From NCBI RefSeq assembly GCF_002742335.1, contig NZ_MDGR01000007.1, positions 2,236,501 through 2,300,500 on the forward strand: a DNA stretch of 64,000 nucleotides. Reading direction: 5' to 3'. The position numbers and the translations under genes are program-made. The notes beneath the pieces were generated by a model that was given only the letters and a program-made list of their open reading frames with translations, was not told the DNA's origin and did not search any database. Of this stretch, positions 29,934 through 39,435 are shown in pieces. How positions within the stretch are numbered: position 1 is the stretch's first letter; each line of letters opens with the position of its first letter. This DNA comes from Reichenbachiella sp. 5M10. GTDB taxonomy: Bacteria > Bacteroidota > Bacteroidia > Cytophagales > Cyclobacteriaceae.

Positions 29934-30830
29934 TTAAAGCACCTCTACCTTGGCAGGATGATAGATCATCTGCAACATCTTATATAGATCAGGGTGTTTC
30001 TTTTCTAGCAACTGCGGCCGCTTGTGGTAGTACTCCGATATCACCGCAAAAAACTCTGCGTCATTGGTTGCCCCATATGGGTCTACATCCGATTGATTGT
30101 CTCGTATGCGTTGAATCTCTCGATGAACCAGCTTGGTCCATGGATTGACCATCTCTTTGGGTAGGAACAATTCCGGTATGCCATCGACATCCCCATCCGA
30201 CTTGTCCAAAAGATGCGCAAACTCGTGAAAACCCACGTGATGTTTGTTGGTTTTGTTGTCAAACCCCTGATAAAGGGCCGGCTTGGAAAGTAACATAACA
30301 TGGTCCATATTCCCGCCACTCCCTACCATCCCGAGGATATGATGGTCCGAACCTACTTGATAGTTTTCGTCAAAATGACTGGAATACACAATCACCTCTT
30401 GCAATTCACCGTACTGCCACTGAGGCAAATCCCAAAATGGCACGATGGAGCTAGCTGCCACTAACACACGACACTCATCATCCAGCTCGAAATCTACGGC
30501 TGTAATCTTGATCGTTTCAAAGAAATGAGTCACTCGCTGTTCGAACGCAACGCGTCCTATCTCGTCCAACTGTTGATAGAAAGGCACCTTAGCCACAAGT
30601 ACTTCACGCCACGCATCCTCAAACCTCACCTGCTGGACACGAGACCGAGCCACCATCCTGTACAGCATACTGCCAATCACCAGTCCAACACACAAAAGCC
30701 ACCAAGTAGCCAAACTACCACGATAGACACCTAGGACCATGATCAGTCCGACAAACAAAGCAAGACCAAAAAAAAGTTTAGTAGTAAAGGGAACGGCCCT
30801 TCTTGTAGTTTGTAGCAGATTCATAGTCAT
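29934..30830 (-). CDS. MtfA-like zinc peptidase (M90 family)
   Basis: The 298-aa protein has two N-terminal membrane helices (about 15-55) and a peptidase domain with the zinc motif HEFAHLLDKSDGDVDG (HExxH near residue 200) plus a downstream NDAEFFAVISEYY segment that supplies the third ligand. MtfA in Escherichia coli binds the repressor Mlc and is an aminopeptidase; this homologue is larger because of the membrane anchor. It is monocistronic. The start at 30830 or the ATG two codons on (30824) are equally good. Confidence 0.88.
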   Translation of the reverse strand: MTMNLLQTTRRAVPFTTKLFFGLALFVGLIMVLGVYRGSLATWWLLCVGLVIGSMLYRMVARSRVQQVRFEDAWREVLVAKVPFYQQLDEIGRVAFEQRVTHFFETIKITAVDFELDDECRVLVAASSIVPFWDLPQWQYGELQEVIVYSSHFDENYQVGSDHHILGMVGSGGNMDHVMLLSKPALYQGFDNKTNKHHVGFHEFAHLLDKSDGDVDGIPELFLPKEMVNPWTKLVHREIQRIRDNQSDVDPYGATNDAEFFAVISEYYHKRPQLLEKKHPDLYKMLQMIYHPAKVEVL

Positions 30831-31158
30831 TTACTCATAGATTTTTTTACAACCATCCTCCTCCAATCATCGATGAGCCATGGCCAGTCATACGACCCTA
30901 AAACTAATCATACCACAGTACTGTCACAAACAAACACGAAAGGTATGTCACCAGCCAAGGTAGTGAATCACAAGGCACTCAAACACCCAACAAACTGATT
31001 AAAAACGATTTAACCAATACCCATTTATAGTAAAACCATAAAATAGGCCAAACGCTATTTTGTATTTTGACTCGAATCAGTTTACCTTTCTATTCGAGCA
31101 TATACCGAAAACTCTCAGTGCTCAATCGACATATTCATTGCCACCAATACCTAGAAAC
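30831..31158. other. intergenic region without recognised features
   Basis: These 328 bases lie between divergent genes. The frame of the plus-strand lipoprotein is open back to a TTG at 31060, but the added residues do not look like a signal sequence. I see no hairpin, repeat or RNA motif beyond AT-rich promoter-like sequence (TATTTTG twice around 31053-31066). Confidence 0.5.
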
Positions 31159-32067
31159 ATGCGACCATATCTACACTTAGCCCTTGCCCTGCTGACACTA
31201 TCAGCTTGTCAAAAGCATCAAGACTCTAGCTCAAATGAACCCAGACCATCCCGACACATTGAACGCTACTTACTAGAGTACAACGATAAAATAACCCACG
31301 CCGCAAAAGTCAAATCGTTTGCCGAAATAAGCGCCTTTTATGATGAAGAATCCATCTTGATGGCAGAGTACAACCCAATGATTTTTTCCAAAAACAATAT
31401 CAAAACATACTATGACACTATATTTTCCCGAGAGAATATCAAAGAATACTCTAGACAAACTGTCGACGTATTAGATCTTGATAGCAGAATCATTGAAATA
31501 GGTTTATTTACCAAAACACTGAACAACTCAGAAAAAATCAAAGGCAAATATTTCAATGTTTGGAAAATAGACAGCACAGGACGACTCATAATGCGAGCCG
31601 AATCATTTGGGTACCTAAATCAGATGGAAAACACATCCAATCTAGTAGTGGCTCAAGCAAGCCCCTCTATACCTAGAGCTATACCCATCCCTTGGGAACT
31701 AGAAGCCTACAACGCACTGAATGAAACCAACGTCATGGACAGAATCCCTCAAAAGTCTGCCAATGCCTATTCTGAGAATGCAATGTACCTTCCATTTGCT
31801 GACACAATCCAAACAGGAAAATCAACTTTGTTGGATCATTACAAAGCGTACTATCATCACCCAGCGAAAATAGATTCTATCCAAGTCACGACGTATGCTT
31901 ATGACAAGGTGAAAAATGGATACATCAAATACGCTGGGTTCTATGTAGACTGGACCGTCCCTGGATTTTCTGGTCATACCGAAGGAAATGGAATATCTTA
32001 TTGGCGCAGGGAAAAAGACAATTCCCTCAGAATACACCGGCAAATCGGACTACACCTTCACAATTGA
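31159..32067 (+). CDS. lipoprotein with two tandem SnoaL/NTF2-like domains
   Basis: From the ATG at 31159 the 302-aa product has a lipoprotein signal, lipobox LTLSAC (cysteine ~17). The mature part looks like two NTF2-like halves: one around residues 35-150 (FYDEESILMAEYNPMIF, with YFNVWKIDSTGRLIMRAESF) and a second around 175-300 (SENAMYLPFADTIQTGKSTL, with ISYWRREKDNSLRIHRQIG). Such folds host small ligands or serve as enzyme or adaptor domains; no catalytic residues are obvious. Family assignment rests on pattern, not on a named signature. Confidence 0.7.
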   Translation: MRPYLHLALALLTLSACQKHQDSSSNEPRPSRHIERYLLEYNDKITHAAKVKSFAEISAFYDEESILMAEYNPMIFSKNNIKTYYDTIFSRENIKEYSRQTVDVLDLDSRIIEIGLFTKTLNNSEKIKGKYFNVWKIDSTGRLIMRAESFGYLNQMENTSNLVVAQASPSIPRAIPIPWELEAYNALNETNVMDRIPQKSANAYSENAMYLPFADTIQTGKSTLLDHYKAYYHHPAKIDSIQVTTYAYDKVKNGYIKYAGFYVDWTVPGFSGHTEGNGISYWRREKDNSLRIHRQIGLHLHN

Positions 32068-32489
32068 AAAGGCGTATCAGCCTACTCAAGCACTTTACAT
32101 CCTTATCTATTCAAGAACCCATTCCTAACTACCGATTATGACTACTACTTTGATCGGGCAAAACGGATCACTCCGTATTGCTGAGGGAAAGCCAATAGAT
32201 CATTTCAATATTCATTGTTCGAAATTCGCTATTGAGTTTTTATAAAACACCCAGCTATTATGCATTTTTGAGGTAAAATTTGAATGATTGGAATAATGAA
32301 TATCGCATGCTCCATCTCGAAGATTGATTTGTATCCCCAATTTCACAAACTGATCCGAAACACCTACTGATCCAGTAAAAGACCTAGACTCACTACCCTC
32401 CTATGCAAGCATGGGAGCTACTCCGAATCCTTGTCAGGGAATTAAGAGTAGCTCCGTAGATATTACCAACACTTCTAAATTGCAAACAT
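32068..32489. other. 422-base intergenic region between convergent genes
   Basis: No reading frame here looks coding on either strand. It contains one perfect 10-bp inverted repeat (32414-32455), listed separately, and the smaller ACGGA/TCCGT repeat near 32163. The unusual length for a convergent gap could reflect a decayed gene, but I find no recognisable remnant. Confidence 0.5.
32414..32455. repeat. 10-bp inverted repeat, possible stem-loop
   Basis: GGAGCTACTC (32414-32423) and GAGTAGCTCC (32446-32455) are perfect reverse complements separated by 22 bases. No T-run follows on either strand, so it is not a classic terminator, though it lies 35 bases past the stop of the minus-strand DoxX-like gene. 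Confidence 0.5.
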
Positions 32490-32945
32490 TTACTTTTTAC
32501 CCTTGGCATAGATCACTAGGGCAGCACTGAGGATTACCAAATTCTTAATGATGTATTGGCCTAAAAGGCTAAAGCCAAACGGAGGGTAAACAAACACTTG
32601 ATCAGGAAATAACAATACTGGCGACAGTGTCCCGACAAGATGCCCCAGCAGAAAATACATCAACCATCGAGTACGCACTCTCAGTATCAGCAGTAGCCCC
32701 ATCACAACCTCCCATGTAGCAAGTACTTTGATTAAAACACTCGGCACAATCAAATCAAAGGTCATAAGTCCCAACGTATCCGCTGCAAGAGATTCAGCAG
32801 GGCTGCTATTCGGAAAATACTTCAACACACCAAACCACAAGTAGATCACACCGATAGAAGACTCCAACAACACCACCCCATATCGATCAGCGAGGTATTG
32901 CACCCACAAGTCTATTCGGTTGGATAGTTCCTTTACACTCATCAT
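32490..32945 (-). CDS. DoxX-like small membrane protein
   Basis: The 151-aa protein has four hydrophobic helices, with GVIYLWFGVLKYFPNSSP after the first and a basic stretch RVRTRWLMYF before the third. This matches the DoxX/YkgB (DUF417)-like superfamily of four-helix membrane proteins. It starts 7 bases after the haloperoxidase-type gene on the same strand, so the two are probably co-transcribed; the pairing suggests redox or envelope chemistry but no partner reaction can be named. Confidence 0.7.
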   Translation of the reverse strand: MMSVKELSNRIDLWVQYLADRYGVVLLESSIGVIYLWFGVLKYFPNSSPAESLAADTLGLMTFDLIVPSVLIKVLATWEVVMGLLLILRVRTRWLMYFLLGHLVGTLSPVLLFPDQVFVYPPFGFSLLGQYIIKNLVILSAALVIYAKGKK

Positions 32946-32952
32946 GACAATT

Positions 32953-34437
32953 TTATAACCCTGCTTGCACTTGACTCATCGTATCTTCCTCCCCAAGGAG
33001 CTTTTGATACTTTTTCCAAATATCTTGTGCCACGTTGCGTCCAAGGTTCAATCCTTCGACATTGTCGGCCTGTATGTGGTAGCCTCCCATGACGCGAGAG
33101 ATACCTGCCATTTCACCTGCCTGGGTAAAGGTTGGAAAATGCAAAGTCACCTTCTCTCCAAGGTTGTTGGGCTCGGTCATACTACCCGGTATCAACTCCA
33201 CAGACGAGCCAAACTCGTCACTGCCTGTAAACAAACGCAGTGCCTCAGCACACCCCCCGCTGATGGTGCTATGACCAGATACATAACTCGGAAACGGAGG
33301 ACACAGAAACGTGCTCGGAGAATACGGTCTCCACTCCTCCCCCTTCATCTGAGTCATCCCAACATCAGGCCCACCCCATGCTGTAATGGTCTGGTCACGA
33401 TAATAGTCATGTACCAATGCAAACGGGCGAGCAAAATCATAGTACATCTTCGAATCCCAGCATGCAATAAACCCATCCATCGCCACGGCTTCAACATAAA
33501 AGTACATCTTGACGTCCTCGTCCAAGGTATGATGATCACGTAGTGATACTTGTTGGGCGAAATTCAACCAATGCCCCGCCTGCTGTACCGACTGAGGGCC
33601 ATCCCTCATAAACTCCACCAAAGCTCGATTCTCGTCTGTAAGATTGGCTTGAAGATCAATTACTTCTTTGACCTCTAGCGCCAGTTGCTCAGAACCTACA
33701 GCAGGAGGTGGAGCAGGTCGATATTGACTAGAGGAATCTAACATAAGTGGTTTCACAAGTTGCCAATAAGGTGTCAGGCAGCTAGGAGCAAACTTCCCTC
33801 CTTTTCCATCTGCAAAATATTTGGGTTGCCAGCGTTGCAACGCCACGTTTTCTTCTACCGAATTGACCGGGCTATATTGGGTATAATCGTAGTACGGCTT
33901 GCCATCGGGCGACAGCTCTCCATATTGATTGGAACCATCATTACGGCGAGAAGCGATGACTGCTTTGGCAGCTAAATTACCGATTCCAACAGGTGTAGTA
34001 GGATCCAAAGACTCATCGCTGGGATCTAGACCGAGCGACAGCATGTACTCACGGTACATGGTAGAATCCGAGTAGTAGTACTCCGACATGGCACGGTATG
34101 CAGCATAGCTGATCGCTATTTCCTTGTTTCGTGTGGTGAGTTCTATACTTGGTCGGCGCTCTACACCGGTGAGGTAGACTGGAGATGCCTTCTCATCGTA
34201 GCGTGTCCATGCATCGAACACCGCGGTGAATATCAGCCCCAAAAAACGACTGGTAATCGTCGGTCTAGGCTTGAACATGTCCGTATCATTAGCGGTCGCC
34301 TTTAGTGCTATCTCACCCCACTTGTACGCGACATTGTCACGACCTATCGGGTCGTATGCTTCTGTTTGATCCTGCTTCGTATCACACCCTGTCATCATCA
34401 AGGCTACACATAGAACCATTAGTATCTGTCTTTTCAT
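32953..34437 (-). CDS. vanadium-dependent haloperoxidase/PAP2-type lipoprotein
   Basis: From the ATG at 34437 the 494-aa product has a lipoprotein signal (lipobox MMTGC). Three signature blocks of the vanadium haloperoxidase/acid phosphatase superfamily are present in order: K-x6-RP in SKMYYDFARPF, the SGH block in PSYVSGHST, and SR-x5-H-x3-D in SRVMGGYHIQAD. These residues hold vanadate or phosphate. The protein would sit on the periplasmic or outer face of a membrane and may oxidise halides or hydrolyse phosphoesters; the sequence alone does not separate the two. A longer in-frame start at 34536 adds an unlikely N-terminus. Confidence 0.86.
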   Translation of the reverse strand: MKRQILMVLCVALMMTGCDTKQDQTEAYDPIGRDNVAYKWGEIALKATANDTDMFKPRPTITSRFLGLIFTAVFDAWTRYDEKASPVYLTGVERRPSIELTTRNKEIAISYAAYRAMSEYYYSDSTMYREYMLSLGLDPSDESLDPTTPVGIGNLAAKAVIASRRNDGSNQYGELSPDGKPYYDYTQYSPVNSVEENVALQRWQPKYFADGKGGKFAPSCLTPYWQLVKPLMLDSSSQYRPAPPPAVGSEQLALEVKEVIDLQANLTDENRALVEFMRDGPQSVQQAGHWLNFAQQVSLRDHHTLDEDVKMYFYVEAVAMDGFIACWDSKMYYDFARPFALVHDYYRDQTITAWGGPDVGMTQMKGEEWRPYSPSTFLCPPFPSYVSGHSTISGGCAEALRLFTGSDEFGSSVELIPGSMTEPNNLGEKVTLHFPTFTQAGEMAGISRVMGGYHIQADNVEGLNLGRNVAQDIWKKYQKLLGEEDTMSQVQAGL

Positions 34438-34576
34438 AATCTCTTCCATTTCTAATGGATTCAATTTTAGAGAAAATACAAATACAAATTCATGGAAAAG
34501 GATGAAGCACCACAAACAATGGATGAAACAGACCAATCAAAGGATGAAGCTCACTCCTGTATTTAGACTATTTAGA

Positions 34577-35893
34577 CTATTTGGACAATCTACCGATACG
34601 TACCTTTTTGGTTTTCAATTTGGCATTGTTGAGTTGCTGAATCAATCGTGAAGATTGACTCTTAGGTACAGCGACAAAAGCAGCATCCTGCTTGAGTTCG
34701 ATCATGCCCAGCTCGTCACGCTGCAAGCCTCCTTGCTTGAGAAACAACCCCGCTATATCTCCTTTTGAAATTTTATCTTTGCGTCCACCTGACAAATACA
34801 AGGTTTCCCAAGGGCTATTTTCAATCACGCGCCCACTCTGCAGTTGGATCTCTTCAGATTCTAGGACAAAATCTGGCAATTTTTCATTCTCCCATTGAAG
34901 CACATAAGCAGTACCATGGCTATTCATCCGCGCTGTACGGCCATTGCGGTGCGTAAACTCTTCCTCTTTGAATGGCATCTCAAAATGAATGATGAAATCC
35001 AATGCCGGCACATCAATCCCTCGAGCTGCCAAATCTGTAGCCACCAAGAGACGAGACGAACCATTTCGAAACTGAATCAGTGCCCGCTCACGATCTATTT
35101 GTTCCAACCCTCCATAGAAACAAACATGCTCGACACCATGCTGTCTCAAAAAGTCACTCACCCCCTGTATCGTATCCTTGAGGCTACAAAAAACAATCCC
35201 ATTGCCTTCACCAGTATGCGCAAGGAGCTGTACGAGTGCATCGAGTTTGTTGCGCGACGAGGACAGTACACGCTGGATGCGCAACTGACTCTTGGTCGTT
35301 CCTAGAAAGTCCAACTGCTGTGACTCGTACAACCTCACAAAAGACGGAATCTCTACGCCTTGTGTAGCAGAGGTCAAAATCTTTTTTTTCAATCCTGGCA
35401 TTGCATCTATAATCTCACGCATCTCCAATTCGAACCCCACTTCCAGCGACTTATCAAACTCATCCAATACTAGAGTTTGAATATCCTCAGTATATATGGC
35501 CTCCCGTCTGATATGATCTGCCACACGACCAGGCGTCCCTACCAAAATCGCCGGAGCATGCTTGAGATCCATTCGATCTTTGGATCCTGAGCGTCCTCCA
35601 TATACTGCATTGGTTTTGTATCCACTCCCCATCTCACGGATGACTTGTTCGATCTGAATCGCTAATTCACGAGATGGTACCACTATGAGTACTTGGATCT
35701 GATCACTCTGGGGATCTAACCCTTCGATGATAGGCAACAAAAAAGCCAAAGTCTTGCCCGTACCCGTTGGTGATAGCAACACTACATCCGCATGCTTACG
35801 GATTGCTTCTTGCGCAGCAACCTGCATAGGGTTGAGAGCCTCGATTCCCAACTTGTCTAGAATCGCTTTTTGATCTTTGATTTTTTTCGCCAT
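34577..35893 (-). CDS. DEAD-box RNA helicase with DbpA-like RNA-binding domain
   Basis: From MAKKIKDQK at 35893 the protein is 438 aa. It has the Q motif region (LNPMQVAAQEAI), Walker A SPTGTGKT, PSRELAIQ, GTPGRV, the motif II variant DEFD in LVLDEFDKS, SAT, and C-terminal motifs ATDLAARGIDVP and HRNGRTAR. The last ~80 residues fit the DbpA RNA-binding domain (KGDIAGLFLKQGG). DbpA acts on 23S rRNA helix 92 during 50S assembly. DEFD in place of DEAD is the notable variant. A GTG-started 447-aa version (35920) is possible. Confidence 0.9.
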   Translation of the reverse strand: MAKKIKDQKAILDKLGIEALNPMQVAAQEAIRKHADVVLLSPTGTGKTLAFLLPIIEGLDPQSDQIQVLIVVPSRELAIQIEQVIREMGSGYKTNAVYGGRSGSKDRMDLKHAPAILVGTPGRVADHIRREAIYTEDIQTLVLDEFDKSLEVGFELEMREIIDAMPGLKKKILTSATQGVEIPSFVRLYESQQLDFLGTTKSQLRIQRVLSSSRNKLDALVQLLAHTGEGNGIVFCSLKDTIQGVSDFLRQHGVEHVCFYGGLEQIDRERALIQFRNGSSRLLVATDLAARGIDVPALDFIIHFEMPFKEEEFTHRNGRTARMNSHGTAYVLQWENEKLPDFVLESEEIQLQSGRVIENSPWETLYLSGGRKDKISKGDIAGLFLKQGGLQRDELGMIELKQDAAFVAVPKSQSSRLIQQLNNAKLKTKKVRIGRLSK

Positions 35894-36193
35894 GAGGCAA
35901 AGGTATTCTAATTCGTCCACCCATCATTCTTTTTGCATATGCGAACGAATAAATGAACCCCGTCTCCTATTGCTATTATTCATTTCGCGCTCGACATCCT
36001 CTCGCTACTACATTACATGCCATTACCCACAATAATTAATGACGTCTCCCATAAAACAAATCAACCTGCTAAATATCAGTACCTTACAAACAATTTTCAG
36101 CACCTATTCATTGCATCTCTAGTGCTTTACTTGTATTTTGATGACAGATAACGGGTCTCAAACGAGGCTCTTTCCAACCTAAACATTTTAACC
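35894..36193. other. intergenic promoter region between divergent genes
   Basis: These 300 bases separate the helicase gene from the metzincin lipoprotein gene. I see no repeat, hairpin or coding frame. A TATTTTG sequence near 36135 is the nearest thing to a -7 element for the rightward gene. Confidence 0.4.
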
Positions 36194-37189
36194 ATGAAAA
36201 ATGTACTTTCAGCACTTTGTGCTATGTTTCTCCTAGTATCTTGTCAAGACTCCCAGCTCTCCGAACAGACTGTAGATCCTTCGCAAAAAATATCCATCAA
36301 AATACCGGATATTCTGACCGAATATCAGGCCGCTTCGCGTCAAAAAATCACTCCTGTGACTCTCAAAGCGGCACTCAACAACAGCTTGTTTGCTCAATCC
36401 AACATCAAAGTCCAGGACATTCATGCTTTCAAAGCTGCAGATGCATACACGACAGTAGAGACGGTAGACCAACAATTTCAGAGCACCTTGCCTTCACGAT
36501 GGGTGCCAGGTGATAGCAACCGAGATTGGAACGCCGACGGAGATCTCAACGATATAGACTGGGTATCTTTCACTCCATTTGCTACGGCCAACGGATTGTA
36601 TGATGCTGAGCCCATCTATCGCAGCATGTATACCAAATGGCAAAACGACGGGTATTGCCAAACTGTGACAATAGACGAGATGATCTACGACTTCTCCATG
36701 GGCAACCCAAGTCTTATTCTTGATTTTGGATTGCCTAGTACAGGCAATCCGATTGCGGACATTTCAGTCGTCGGTTTCTTGCCAGCTTCAATCTTTGAAG
36801 CCGTATTAGGTGCAGAAAACATCCTTGGGGTAGCTTTTTCTTTTGTCTTTGTAGACGAAAATGGTGACCCCATCAAATCCACTCGTGGCAAAGAAGACAA
36901 GGCTTTCACAGAAGTATGGTTCAACGACGGATTCACCTGGGCCGACGGTGTAGGACAGGGAGGTATCGATCTCGAATCAGTCATTCTGCATGAATTTGGC
37001 CACACGCTCAACTTAGGTCACTTTGGCATATTGCAAGTATTCCATGAAACAGAAACAGGTCTATCTACCTACGTTTACCAACCCGTCAACACCATGAACG
37101 CCCTCTACATCGGAGAATCCCGAAACTTCCTAGGGCCAAACGACAAAGGCAACTTCTGCGAAGCATGGGGCAGCTGGCCTTGGAACTAA
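36194..37189 (+). CDS. metzincin-type (matrixin-like) metalloprotease lipoprotein
   Basis: The 331-aa product has a lipoprotein signal (LLVSC, cysteine 17). Near residue 268 lies the zinc motif HEFGHTLNLGHFG, i.e. HExxHxxxxxH with Asn where most metzincins have Gly. A downstream NTMNALYIG segment may be the Met-turn. A stretch DSNRDWNADGDLNDIDW (about 109-125) resembles a calcium-binding loop. It should be a surface or periplasmic zinc peptidase tethered by lipid; substrate unknown. It ends at a very strong hairpin (37220-37271). Confidence 0.82.
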   Translation: MKNVLSALCAMFLLVSCQDSQLSEQTVDPSQKISIKIPDILTEYQAASRQKITPVTLKAALNNSLFAQSNIKVQDIHAFKAADAYTTVETVDQQFQSTLPSRWVPGDSNRDWNADGDLNDIDWVSFTPFATANGLYDAEPIYRSMYTKWQNDGYCQTVTIDEMIYDFSMGNPSLILDFGLPSTGNPIADISVVGFLPASIFEAVLGAENILGVAFSFVFVDENGDPIKSTRGKEDKAFTEVWFNDGFTWADGVGQGGIDLESVILHEFGHTLNLGHFGILQVFHETETGLSTYVYQPVNTMNALYIGESRNFLGPNDKGNFCEAWGSWPWN

Positions 37190-37219
37190 ACCTCCAAGCA
37201 TAGCAAAGAAGTAAACTAA

Positions 37220-37271
37220 CACGAACAAAAAAAGGAGTACTGTTGAATCAGTACTCCTTTTTTTGTTCGTG
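37220..37271. terminator. bidirectional terminator with 23-bp perfect stem
   Basis: Bases 37220-37242 are perfectly complementary to 37249-37271 around a 6-base loop. The stem includes A7 and T7 blocks flanking the GGAGTACTG core, so the hairpin works as a terminator for both the rightward metzincin gene and the leftward mgsA gene (stop at 37287). Confidence 0.92.
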
Positions 37272-37286
37272 CTTTTCTAGAAATGA

Positions 37287-37658
37287 TTAGCTATGCTTCT
37301 TGTGCAAACCATCTAGCAGCAACTGTGCTCCCGCAGGGTTGGTGGCTAGTGGGATGTTGTGTACATCACACAGTCTCATCAACATCTGAATATCTGGTTC
37401 ATGTGCATGTTTGCCAAGCGGGTCACGAAAAAAAAGCACCAAATCCAATTTCTTCTCCGCCACGAGCGTTGCAATCTGAGCATCCCCTCCTAGTGGACCT
37501 GAGAGAAATTTGTGTACTTTCAAGCCTCCTTTTTCGGCATGTGACCCCGTCGTCCCGGTAGCTACCAATTCTGCACCTTCTAGTTTGTCTTGATTCTCAC
37601 GGAGGAAACCGACCATTTCGGCTTTCATTCCATCATGAGCAATTACAGCTATTTTCAT
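37287..37658 (-). CDS. mgsA: methylglyoxal synthase
   Basis: The 123-aa protein has the full MgsA pattern: IAVIAHDGMKAEM, ATGTTG (phosphate site), the catalytic block SGPLGGDAQI and the LVLFFRDPLGKHAHEPDIQM region, with CDVHNIPLATNPAGA near the end. It converts dihydroxyacetone phosphate to methylglyoxal, relieving sugar-phosphate overload. It lies 90 bases downstream of pgi on the same strand, so both glycolytic-branch genes may share a transcript. Confidence 0.95.
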   Translation of the reverse strand: MKIAVIAHDGMKAEMVGFLRENQDKLEGAELVATGTTGSHAEKGGLKVHKFLSGPLGGDAQIATLVAEKKLDLVLFFRDPLGKHAHEPDIQMLMRLCDVHNIPLATNPAGAQLLLDGLHKKHS

Positions 37659-37747
37659 GTATTCGTATCGTTAGTGTTTGACAATTGGGTTTAGAGTCGC
37701 TACTCAATCAAGACCGAACTGCGACTCTATTTCCTCAATAATAAAGC

Positions 37748-39397
37748 TTATTTCCAAGCTTTCCACTGATTGATCAAGCCATTGGTCGATCCATCATGTG
37801 ATTCCACTTTTTCATCCCCATGCAGCTCAGGAAGTATCTGTCCAGCCAATTGCTTACCTAGCTCTACTCCCCATTGATCAAAACTAAACACGTTCCAGAT
37901 GACCCCTTGTACGAATATCTTGTGCTCATACATAGCAATCAGTGCGCCTAAGTTGAATGGGGTCATTTTTTTGATCAAAATCGAATTGGTAGGTTGATTA
38001 CCTTCAAACACTTTGAATGGCATCAATAAATCGATCTCCTCTTCTGACTTCCCTTCCTTCAGTAGTTCATTGACCACCTGCTCTTCCAATTTCCCCTTCA
38101 TTAGAGCCTCAGTCTGCGCAAAGAAATTAGCTAGCAACTTGGGGTGATGATCACCCATTGGGTTTTGACTTTGAGCTGTCGCTATAAAATCCGACGCAAT
38201 CAACTTCGTTCCTTGGTGAATCAACTGATAAAAAGCATGTTGACCATTTGTCCCAGGCTCTCCCCAGATCACTTGTCCCGTCTGAATTGCAATTGGCTCG
38301 CCATTTCGGTCGATAAATTTACCATTGCTTTCCATGTCTCCCTGCTGTAGATAGCTCGCAAAACGGTGCAAGTATTGATCATATGGCAATATCGCATGCG
38401 ATTCTGCACCGAAGAAGTTGTTGTACCACACACCAAGCATTGCTAGGATCACGGGTAGATTATCTTCAAACGCCGTCTCTCGGAAATGCAAATCCATGGC
38501 TTCTGCTCCATTGAGTAATTCTTTAAAATTGTCAAACCCTACGGTCAATGCGATAGATGCGCCGATCGACGACCATAGTGAATATCTACCGCCTACCCAG
38601 TCCCAAAACTCAAACATATTGGCTGAATCGATACCAAAAGCTTCTACAGACTTTTGATTCGTCGACAGTGCGATGAAGTGCTTGGCTATCTCCGCTTCTG
38701 ACTTAGCAAAATCCAAGAACCAATCTTTCGCCGATTGAGCGTTGGTCATAGTCTCTTGGGTAGTGAAGGTCTTGGACGCCACAATGAACAAGGTCTCTTC
38801 TGGATTCACTTTCTGCAACACTTGATGCAAGTGTGATCCGTCTACATTGGACACGAAGTGCGCCGTGATGCCTTCGACTGTATAGGGTTTCAATGCCTCT
38901 GTCACCATATAAGGCCCTAAATCAGACCCACCGATACCGATATTGACGATAGTATTGAGTGTCTTGCCCGAGTATCCTTTCAACTCTCCAGCATGAAACT
39001 TGTTTGCAAAGGCTTTCACCTTGTTGAGTTCAGTCTGAATGAGAGGTCTCACATCCTGCCCATCTACTAGAAGTGGTTCGGTACTGTTGCTACGCAGAGC
39101 CGTGTGCAATACCGCTCTATTTTCAGTTTCGTTGATTTTCTCCCCTGTAAACATCGCCTCGATGGCTTCCTTCAACTGACACTCTTCTGCGAGTTTCATG
39201 AGCAATCCCTTCGTCTCATCACTGAAGATATTTTTGGAGTAATCCACCAAAAACTCCTTCCACGTAATAGAAAATTTAGAAAATCGTTGTGGGTCATTGA
39301 CAAACATCTCAATGATGGGCTCTCCAGAGATTTTGTCGAAGTGTTTTTCTAAGTCAGCCCAAGTATCAGTCTGCGCTGGATTTACTTTTGGAAACAT
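37748..39397 (-). CDS. pgi: glucose-6-phosphate isomerase
   Basis: The 549-aa protein matches the long bacterial PGI type. Visible signatures are [20 protein letters not shown] (about 261-280), the active-site [10 protein letters not shown] with catalytic Glu, [13 protein letters not shown] with the ring-opening His, and [13 protein letters not shown] with the catalytic Lys. It interconverts glucose-6-phosphate and fructose-6-phosphate in the cytoplasm. The start ATG at 39397 is the only reasonable one. Confidence 0.97.
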   Translation of the reverse strand: MFPKVNPAQTDTWADLEKHFDKISGEPIIEMFVNDPQRFSKFSITWKEFLVDYSKNIFSDETKGLLMKLAEECQLKEAIEAMFTGEKINETENRAVLHTALRSNSTEPLLVDGQDVRPLIQTELNKVKAFANKFHAGELKGYSGKTLNTIVNIGIGGSDLGPYMVTEALKPYTVEGITAHFVSNVDGSHLHQVLQKVNPEETLFIVASKTFTTQETMTNAQSAKDWFLDFAKSEAEIAKHFIALSTNQKSVEAFGIDSANMFEFWDWVGGRYSLWSSIGASIALTVGFDNFKELLNGAEAMDLHFRETAFEDNLPVILAMLGVWYNNFFGAESHAILPYDQYLHRFASYLQQGDMESNGKFIDRNGEPIAIQTGQVIWGEPGTNGQHAFYQLIHQGTKLIASDFIATAQSQNPMGDHHPKLLANFFAQTEALMKGKLEEQVVNELLKEGKSEEEIDLLMPFKVFEGNQPTNSILIKKMTPFNLGALIAMYEHKIFVQGVIWNVFSFDQWGVELGKQLAGQILPELHGDEKVESHDGSTNGLINQWKAWK

Positions 39398-39435
39398 TAT
39401 GCAATTGTATTTTAAGTTTGAAAATTATCGTTCTC

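Noticed and set aside
31060-31158. N-terminal extension of the SnoaL-like lipoprotein from a TTG at 31060
   Set aside because: The extension lacks signal-sequence character, while the ATG at 31159 gives a clean lipoprotein signal.
32965-33543. 192-aa plus-strand frame opposite the haloperoxidase-type gene
   Set aside because: It is antisense to a gene with three conserved active-site motifs and has no domain or start support of its own.
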